Below, piece after piece: positions 58,945 to 64,000 of a DNA stretch of 64,000 nucleotides (within the stretch, counting starts at the first letter, position 1; every line of letters begins with the position of its first letter). Source of the DNA: Kaistella sp. (GTDB lineage Bacteria > Bacteroidota > Bacteroidia > Flavobacteriales > Weeksellaceae); NCBI GenBank assembly GCA_019459085.1, contig JAIBEW010000003.1, positions 1 through 64,000 of the forward strand, written 5' to 3'. The translations under genes and the position numbers were made by a program. Under the pieces are notes generated by a model that worked only from the letters and a program-made list of their open reading frames with translations, was not told the origin of the DNA and searched no databases.

Positions 58945-59337
58945 TTAGTTCAGCGCCACATCTTCGGTCATTACCGTCTTGTTTTTATTGACTATTTCGA
59001 CTTTTATCAATTGGAATTCTTTGATGTTGACAATTTCCCGTTGCGCATTCGTCTTCACCTGTTGTGCAATACGATTTATAGAATCGTCGTCAAATGCAAC
59101 TTCATTATTATAGTACAGGCTCACCATTAAATTATTTGATTCTGAGTTGGATATCAAACTGTTTTTGTACGCGTATTCGTAGCCCACTTTCACGCTGTCG
59201 GCATTTTTAAATCTGTTTTCAAATGAATCTGATGAATGTAAATATTGAGGTGCAACCACTTCGTAATCGGGTTTAATTTCCTGATGACAGCTTAACAAAG
59301 CTCCTACAAGAAAGACAGAGAACAGGATTTTTTTCAT
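58945..59337 (-). CDS. Small lipoprotein, unrecognised
   Basis: 130 aa. Signal MKKILFSVFLVGALLSC (Cys17), then a soluble domain with SNNLMVSLYYNNEVAFDDD and a strand-rich end (IVNIKEFQLIKVEIVN). No family recognised; possibly a DUF with a single alpha/beta domain. Confidence 0.65.
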   Translation of the reverse strand: MKKILFSVFLVGALLSCHQEIKPDYEVVAPQYLHSSDSFENRFKNADSVKVGYEYAYKNSLISNSESNNLMVSLYYNNEVAFDDDSINRIAQQVKTNAQREIVNIKEFQLIKVEIVNKNKTVMTEDVALN

Positions 59338-59400
59338 TAGATATTGAATGTTTATGTTTTATGTTTTTTTGAAAAACGGTTATAATCTTGAAAAGAGCAC

Positions 59401-59533
59401 ACAAACGATTGGCTATTTCTGTTTGCAGGGTTTGTATAACAAATTCCTTGTAAATATTACAAAATGATCAATCAGCAAAAAAAATTTATGATGTAACTTC
59501 AACCCGCTAATAGACCAGTATGTTAGTTGTAGT
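59401..59533. repeat. Dispersed intergenic repeat, copy B
   Basis: Diverged copy: ACAAACGATTGGCTATTTCT, CCTTGTAAATATTACAAAAT, TTTATGATGTAACTTCAACC, then CGCTAATAGACCAG. Same order as copy C with several changes. Confidence 0.78.
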
Positions 59534-59538
59534 TTTTC

Positions 59539-59997
59539 TTAATCTCGCTGCAATATGTGGCTCACTTCTTTTCCGATATCTATTTTTTCAAGTATTTTTT
59601 CAGTTTCTATTATATCTATTTTCGTCTTTTTCCAAAAAGGATAAAATAGAATCTTTGAAGTTCCAATATTTACAGGCTCAGAATCTGGATACTCAATTTC
59701 AATAGTTGTTTTAAAAATCGTATTACCTTTTATATAATTCGTTGTCTTTATCCTGTTAGTTAATAAATCAACAGTTTGACCTATACCTTTATCCAGATTG
59801 TCATAATCTTCGCCAAAATGAGTGTGATTGAATCCGTATCCAACTGTTAATTCTGTTTTGTCAATCATTAGCCAGAAATTTGAATCGTGTAGTTCCAGAA
59901 TTTCATTTCCATTTTCAATCTGAACATTAATTTTTTCGCCTAATTTTTCTTTTAGGAGATTTTTTATTTCGTTAAATTTTCTTTGGTGACGTTGCAT
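59539..59997 (-). CDS. Uncharacterised soluble protein
   Basis: 152 aa without signal. FWLMIDKTELTVGYGFNHTHF split by EDYDNLDKGIGQTVDLL suggests an alpha/beta fold; similar proteins occur as immunity or stress genes but no family is certain. Confidence 0.6.
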   Translation of the reverse strand: MQRHQRKFNEIKNLLKEKLGEKINVQIENGNEILELHDSNFWLMIDKTELTVGYGFNHTHFGEDYDNLDKGIGQTVDLLTNRIKTTNYIKGNTIFKTTIEIEYPDSEPVNIGTSKILFYPFWKKTKIDIIETEKILEKIDIGKEVSHILQRD

Positions 59998-60018
59998 TGG
60001 CGAAATTACCGCTTTTGA

Positions 60019-60043
60019 TAAACATCTGTTAGCAGATGTTTTT
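60019..60043. terminator. Hairpin with T-run between accessory genes
   Basis: AACATCTG TTAG CAGATGTT followed by T7 on the plus strand. It lies just past the end of the gene at 60044 (minus) and contains the TGTTAGCA word found at the ends of the dispersed repeats. Confidence 0.55.
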
Positions 60044-60550
60044 TTATTTACAATCTCTATTATATGCGTTTACAATTTTTTCCTTATCCGATGTATTATA
60101 ATTTGCTGTTTCATTCCATTCTTTCAAAAGACTTGGGCAATCATTTATTAATTCTGCAATTCTTTTTCTTGGATTTAATACATTTAAATAAACAATTTTA
60201 TCATTTTTAACCATCACCGGTAAAATTCCGGTATAGCCATTACTTGTATAAACTTTATAAAATGATAATTTTCCTGTAATATTTTCTTCATAGAAATTAT
60301 TTAGATCATTTTTTAAAATAGTAAAGTTTCTATATCCATTAGAGGTATGTGATGCAAAAGACTTAATTTGTTTTGGACTCAAACTCATTTTTATTCCGTT
60401 TGCTATTACATTTACCCTTTTATTAGAGAAATTAATAATTTCACATTGAATAGTATCATTTTTATGATTTACATAAAATTGATCATACTTTTTTTGAGCA
60501 TACATTAAACTTCCTAAAAATAATAAGGAAAAAAGAAAAATTTGTTTCAT
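60044..60550 (-). CDS. Uncharacterised exported protein
   Basis: 168 aa. Signal peptide MKQIFLFSLLFLGSLMYAQ, then KKYDQFYVNHKNDTIQCEI, a start typical of Bacteroidota secreted proteins of unknown function, and RKRIAELINDCPSLLKEW near the end. Three cysteines. No family recognised. Confidence 0.7.
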   Translation of the reverse strand: MKQIFLFSLLFLGSLMYAQKKYDQFYVNHKNDTIQCEIINFSNKRVNVIANGIKMSLSPKQIKSFASHTSNGYRNFTILKNDLNNFYEENITGKLSFYKVYTSNGYTGILPVMVKNDKIVYLNVLNPRKRIAELINDCPSLLKEWNETANYNTSDKEKIVNAYNRDCK

Positions 60551-60584
60551 TGTTTTTTATTTGTGATGTGGTGTTAAAATTTCT

Positions 60585-60720
60585 GCAAACGGTTGGGTAT
60601 TTCTGTTAGCGGGATTAGGATAACAGGACTTTGTAAATATAACAAAACGAACAACTAGCGAAAATCTTTATGATGTAAACTTCAACCTCACTAATACAGA
60701 AACACGGTTACCATATGTAG
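60585..60720. repeat. Dispersed intergenic repeat, copy C (most complete)
   Basis: 136 bp containing GCAAACGGTTGGGTATTTCT, GTTAGCGGGATTAGGATAAC, CTTTGTAAATATAACAAAA, GAACAACTAGCGAAAATC, TTTATGATGTAAACTTCAA, CACTAATACAGAAACACGG. Other copies (58388, 58911, 59401, 61405) preserve parts of this in the same order. Confidence 0.85.
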
Positions 60721-60722
60721 TT

Positions 60723-61376
60723 TTAAAGGAAGTACCCTCCAACTAACTTTACGTAAACTTCTCTATCTCCAATTTTATAAATTGGTAATATACTTCCATC
60801 GGAGAGTTGTTTCATTTTTTGGTCAAATTCTGCTTTAGGCCCGGAATATATTAAAATTTCTAGTTGTTGCAAAACTTCTCCCGCTGTTAACACACAAATA
60901 GGAGTTTTTTCACTTTTTCCATCACCACTTTGTTCTATAGTTTTAATAATCAGATCTTTTTGTTTAGAACACAAGTTTGCTTTGTGATTATCATTTAAGG
61001 CTGAATAAATATTTATCATATCATCAAGTAAACTTTTATTTAATGGATTTTTTAAATATTTAATTTCCGCCTCTCTTACTATTTTTTCTGCTTTACTTTT
61101 TGATAGTTTTTTATGTGCAGGTTTCCAAAATTGCCCAGATTCACTATTGTAATTTCCGATAGTGTATTCCATTTCAACAAATTTACTTCCATAGTAAAGT
61201 TGATTTAACTGTTCTTGGGATAATTCATCAGGATTTTTTTTGAATTTTTCAAGTAAAGGATAGAAGTGTTGATTTGGATTTTCAGTCACATTTTTTTTAA
61301 TCAAATCAGTGTCAATTTGTGCTAAAGACAAACTAAACAAAAAACTGAAAAATAAAATAAAAGTATTTTTTTTCAT
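60723..61376 (-). CDS. DUF4919-like exported protein
   Basis: 217 aa. Signal peptide MKKNTFILFFSFLFSLSLAQ. FKKNPDELSQEQLNQLYYG followed by KFVEMEYTIG fits the DUF4919 pattern, a helical periplasmic or secreted protein. KANLCSKQKDLIIKTIEQSGDGKSEKTPICVL is split by a Gly/Ser linker between two cysteines. Function unknown. Confidence 0.75.
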   Translation of the reverse strand: MKKNTFILFFSFLFSLSLAQIDTDLIKKNVTENPNQHFYPLLEKFKKNPDELSQEQLNQLYYGSKFVEMEYTIGNYNSESGQFWKPAHKKLSKSKAEKIVREAEIKYLKNPLNKSLLDDMINIYSALNDNHKANLCSKQKDLIIKTIEQSGDGKSEKTPICVLTAGEVLQQLEILIYSGPKAEFDQKMKQLSDGSILPIYKIGDREVYVKLVGGYFL

Positions 61377-61404
61377 ATTAAAAAAGTATTTTGGATACTA
61401 TTTC

Positions 61405-61481
61405 GGATAACGGTTGGGTATTTCGGTTGGCGGGGATTGTGGTAACAAGTGTTTGCAATATAACAAAATGAACAATTATAA
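61405..61481. repeat. Dispersed intergenic repeat, copy D (shortened)
   Basis: GGATAACGGTTGGGTATTTC, GGTTGGCGGGGATTGTGGTA, then TGCAATATAACAAAATGAAC. Matches the first two thirds of copy C and ends inside the sequence before the next gene. Confidence 0.8.
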
Positions 61482-61490
61482 AGGTTACTT

Positions 61491-62127
61491 TTAATTCAGT
61501 TGAAAAGTAATAGGCAATCTTAAATTATCATTTACCTTTCTTCCGTCCATTTCTGACGGAATCCAATTGCCACTAGTTTTATATAATGCAACCTTTACTA
61601 GAGTGTTAAAATTGTCGTTATCGCCTGTCGCTGTCACATTTTTTATCTGACCCTCCTTGTCTATTGTAAAGGTAAGTTCAGAGCGTAAACCTTTTCCATC
61701 ATAATTATAGAAATATGGGAAGTTTTCAATTATTAAAAATTTTCCAATTTCATTTCTGAAGCCTCCAATTCCCCCATTTTTATAATCCAAATATTTTATT
61801 TTTTCAGGAATGTGGTTTTTTAAAACACCTTCTACTTTTTCCCCATTTTCAAATTTTTCAATTTTTTTTATGAATTCATTTTGGTGGCTTGTAAATTCTG
61901 CACTGTCTTTTTCCATAATAATCTTTCAAAATTTTATTATACTCAATAATTCTCTCCTTATTAAGCTCTGATAAAATGGGAAGATGTTTTTTAGGTCGTT
62001 TATTCTCTTTTTTTATTTCTTCAATTTTTTTGTCATAAATATGGTCAACCTTTTGTATTTCTTCAAGTTGAGCGAATACCAATGTAAAATTCAGTAAAAA
62101 GATTGAGATTATAATCCTTTGTTTCAT
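61491..62127 (-). pseudogene. Frameshifted exported TonB C-terminal-domain-like protein
   Basis: The first part starts at ATG 62127 with signal peptide MKQRIIISIFLLNFTLVFAQ and runs to IIEYNKILKDYYG. Near 61908-61916 one extra base shifts the frame; the next frame continues KDSAEFTSHQNEFIKKIEKF to a TonB-like C-terminal domain (LRSELTFTIDKEGQIKNVTA, then SGNWIPSEMDGRKVNDNLRLP). Corrected it is about 211 aa. The domain resembles TonB C-termini found in many Bacteroidota proteins that are not energy transducers. Either an error or a decayed gene. Confidence 0.78.
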
Positions 62128-62456
62128 TGTATGCAATTTGTTTTTAGTGTTACAAATAATATTTCAAATATATGCATTGCGCCAATACGCTCTATATCGT
62201 GTTGCGAATAACTGAATAAATATTTTCGCATACATTGATTATCAGTTTAAATATTTTTAATAATTCTGGATTGAGCAACTCTACTTGGAAGGATTTTCAA
62301 CGCTTTTATGCAGTGTTTTCTGTTACCACAACCTGAGTTTCATGAAGATTAAAGATAGTTTTTGAGGAACATCACCCATCTGTTATGCCGCCGGTTTTCC
62401 AAATAATCCTTAAATTGGCGGCACAAAACGGCTTCCTTTTCAACCTGAATTTATAT
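62128..62456. other. Gene-free spacer
   Basis: About 330 bp between the last minus-strand accessory gene and the plus-strand GreA-like gene. AT-rich on the left; the right end is open in the GreA-like frame to 62385 but not conserved. A weak -7 (TAAATTGG near 62411) is the only promoter-like word I see. Confidence 0.6.
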
Positions 62457-62897
62457 ATGGATAAAACACCACTCGTCATCACCGTAAAGACCCGGCTCAC
62501 CGAAAAGATCAAGCATCTGGAACTCCTCATTTCCCAGACCCGGGAATCGAACACCGAGACCAAAAGCTCGATGGGCGACAAATACGAAACGTCCCGCGAG
62601 ATGGTGGAGCAGGAGATCCGCAACCTGCAGCGCCAGCTCAGCGAAACCCAGGTCCAACAAACCGCTGTAAAAAAACTCCTGCCTGCCGAAAGCAGCGCAT
62701 CAGATTTCGGGGCATTGGTGGAAACCGGCGCCGGACTTTTTTACATCGCCACTGCGGTTGGAGAAATCATTCTGGATGACCGGAAGATCATGACTGTCTC
62801 CAGTGAAAGTCCGCTTGCAAAAGCCCTGCACGGAAAGAAGAAAGGGGAGTCCTTCACACTGAATGCAATGACCCATACCGTTAAAAATATTTATTAA
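62457..62897 (+). CDS. GreA/GreB-like protein
   Basis: 146 aa from ATG 62457. N-terminal coiled coil (about 10-75, ending EIRNLQRQLSETQ) and a C-terminal FKBP-like domain (VETGAGLFYIATAVGEIILD, SESPLAKALHGKKKGESF). The layout is that of Gre factors that stimulate RNA polymerase transcript cleavage, though the acidic tip of the coiled coil (normally D-x-x-E) is not clear, here SMGDKYETSREM. These Bacteroidota proteins are often mislabelled as 3-oxoacyl-ACP synthase. Confidence 0.82.
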   Translation: MDKTPLVITVKTRLTEKIKHLELLISQTRESNTETKSSMGDKYETSREMVEQEIRNLQRQLSETQVQQTAVKKLLPAESSASDFGALVETGAGLFYIATAVGEIILDDRKIMTVSSESPLAKALHGKKKGESFTLNAMTHTVKNIY

Positions 62898-62914
62898 ATT
62901 TGGACAATATTGTG

Positions 62915-63160
62915 TAAAATGTAAAATGTATTCATGTACAATGTAAAAAGGATGAAAGATTAATTATGAAGGATGAATGACATCATTGGTTGAATGACCA
63001 ATTATGTAGCCGGTTTTTTGAGCACCGCCACAATATTCATCACTTCAAAAAGTTTCGACTCATAACTCATAACTCATCCAAAATCCATAATCCAAAATTT
63101 ATTAACTCATAACTCATAACTCATAACCCATACTTCATAACTCATCCTTCATCCCTCAAA
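62915..63160. repeat. Low-complexity CATAACTCATAACTCAT leader before thyA
   Basis: Left part reiterates GTAAAATGTAAAATGTA and GAAGGATGAATGA; right part repeats ACTCATAACTCATAACTCAT several times with CCATAATCCAAAATT between, up to the base before the thyA ATG. No promoter of the TAnnTTTG form was found within it. Confidence 0.75.
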
Positions 63161-63955
63161 ATGCAAAACTACCTCTCCCTCCTTCAGCATATTCTCGACA
63201 ACGGCACCGATAAAACCGACCGTACCGGAACCGGCACCCGAAGTGTTTTCGGTTACCAGCTCCGCTATGACCTGTCTGAGGGTTTTCCTCTGGTTACAAC
63301 CAAGAAAGTGCATCTGAAATCGATTATCTATGAGCTGCTCTGGTTCCTGAATGGCGATACGAATATCAAATATCTCACGGATAACGGCGTGAGCATCTGG
63401 AATGAGTGGGCCGACGAAAAAGGCGACCTCGGCCCGGTATACGGTGCGCAGTGGCGCAGCTGGACCGGCGCCGACGGTAAAGTCGTAGATCAGATCACCG
63501 AACTCATCGACCAGATTAAGAAAAATCCCGATTCCCGTAGGCTCATCGTTTCTGCCTGGAATGTGTCGGAGATCCCGAATATGGCTTTGGCGCCGTGCCA
63601 CGCATTGTTTCAGTTTTATGTTGCCGACGGCAGAGTGTCGCTGCAATTGTACCAGAGAAGCGCGGATGTATTCCTTGGAGTACCATTCAATATCGCCAGT
63701 TATGCGCTGCTTTTGATGATGGTCGCGCAGGTCTGTGATCTGGAAGTGGGTGATTACGTTCACACTTTTGGCGATGTGCACATTTACAACAACCATTTCG
63801 AACAGGTAAAAAAACAGCTTACGCGAACGCCGCGTCCGTTGCCGGTCATGAAACTGAATCCTGAGGTAAAAGATATCTTTGGTTTCAGGTTTGAGGACTT
63901 TACGCTGGAGAATTATGACCCCTATCCGGGAATAAAAGCGCCGGTTGCGGTGTAA
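63161..63955 (+). CDS. thyA: Thymidylate synthase ThyA
   Basis: Makes dTMP from dUMP using methylene-tetrahydrofolate. 264 aa, same length as the E. coli enzyme. Nucleophile C146 ([12 protein letters not shown]); [11 protein letters not shown] near the start (phosphate-binding Arg), [29 protein letters not shown], and the C-terminal GIKAPVAV end. The ATG follows the low-complexity leader directly. Confidence 0.97.
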   Translation: MQNYLSLLQHILDNGTDKTDRTGTGTRSVFGYQLRYDLSEGFPLVTTKKVHLKSIIYELLWFLNGDTNIKYLTDNGVSIWNEWADEKGDLGPVYGAQWRSWTGADGKVVDQITELIDQIKKNPDSRRLIVSAWNVSEIPNMALAPCHALFQFYVADGRVSLQLYQRSADVFLGVPFNIASYALLLMMVAQVCDLEVGDYVHTFGDVHIYNNHFEQVKKQLTRTPRPLPVMKLNPEVKDIFGFRFEDFTLENYDPYPGIKAPVAV

Positions 63956-63961
63956 AATATG

Positions 63962-63987
63962 AAGTGAAGCCAGTCTTCACTTTTTTT
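63962..63987 (+). terminator. Rho-independent terminator of thyA
   Basis: AAGTGAAG / CTTCACTT stem with loop CCAGT region (63962-63982) and a T-run, starting 7 bp after the stop. Confidence 0.9.
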
Positions 63988-64000
63988 GTAACGGTTCGTG

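Noticed and set aside
58388..61481. Integron attC sites between the accessory genes
   Set aside because: Words such as GGTTGGGT and ACCCAAC fit half an attC core, but the opposite core is missing, copies are not consistently palindromic, and no integrase gene is present.

Overview
The window reads as chromosomal DNA of a flavobacterium of the Chryseobacterium/Kaistella type (Bacteroidota, Weeksellaceae). The evidence is a PafA-type alkaline phosphatase, gldB-gldC next to nadE, TonB-dependent receptors, many proteins whose best-known relatives are flavobacterial, AT-rich intergenic DNA, and repeated promoter elements of the Bacteroidota form TAnnTTTG (-7) with TTG/TTTG about 18-19 bp upstream. 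No rRNA, tRNA, prophage or CRISPR array was seen.

Layout. (1) 0-7.7 kb: pafA, a membrane-anchored barnase with its barstar, nadE-gldB-gldC, a broken four-helix-bundle gene, a PLP trans-sulfuration enzyme, a frameshifted GNAT and a DinB protein. (2) 7.7-8.5 kb: a REP-associated tyrosine transposase (RAYT) with its own palindromes on both sides. (3) 8.5-20.5 kb: housekeeping genes (yrdC/tsaC, cca, cdd, an OYE-type ene-reductase, a LysM glucosaminidase, hemL) and a BtuB-like receptor under a cobalamin riboswitch. (4) 20.5-26.3 kb: a TonB receptor with a beta-helix lipoprotein, divergent from a PhoB/PhoR-like two-component system; the shared intergenic region carries hexamers at 11-bp spacing. 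(5) 26.4-39.5 kb: mixed metabolism, including two GH13 enzymes, an FAD monooxygenase with a DnaJ-like zinc motif, a DUF2975/HTH module, a MoxR-vWA pair and rlmF. (6) 39.5-46.4 kb: a six-gene phosphorelay operon (REC-kinase, large hybrid kinase, REC, CheR, CheB, REC) with no chemotaxis receptor or motor genes. (7) 46.5-46.73 kb: an unusual tandem array of about 42-bp units, most able to form two small hairpins. (8) 46.8-51.2 kb: two immunity-type genes and pstSCAB, with a second 11-bp-phased hexamer array in front of pstS. (9) 51.3-62.1 kb: an accessory run of small, mostly unrecognised genes, all on the minus strand; from about 58.4 kb most are separated by copies of one dispersed repeat. (10) 62.4 kb to the end: a GreA-like protein and thyA.

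Phosphate is a recurring theme: pafA, the PhoB/PhoR-like pair, pstSCAB with PHO-box-like arrays, and a CHAD (polyphosphate-binding) protein. A second theme is small palindromic repeats: RAYT palindromes, TTGTCAAGG palindromes, the 42-bp array, the repeat of about 140 bp at 58-61 kb, and low-complexity leaders before several genes. Four genes contain single-base frameshifts, which could be real decay or sequencing error.
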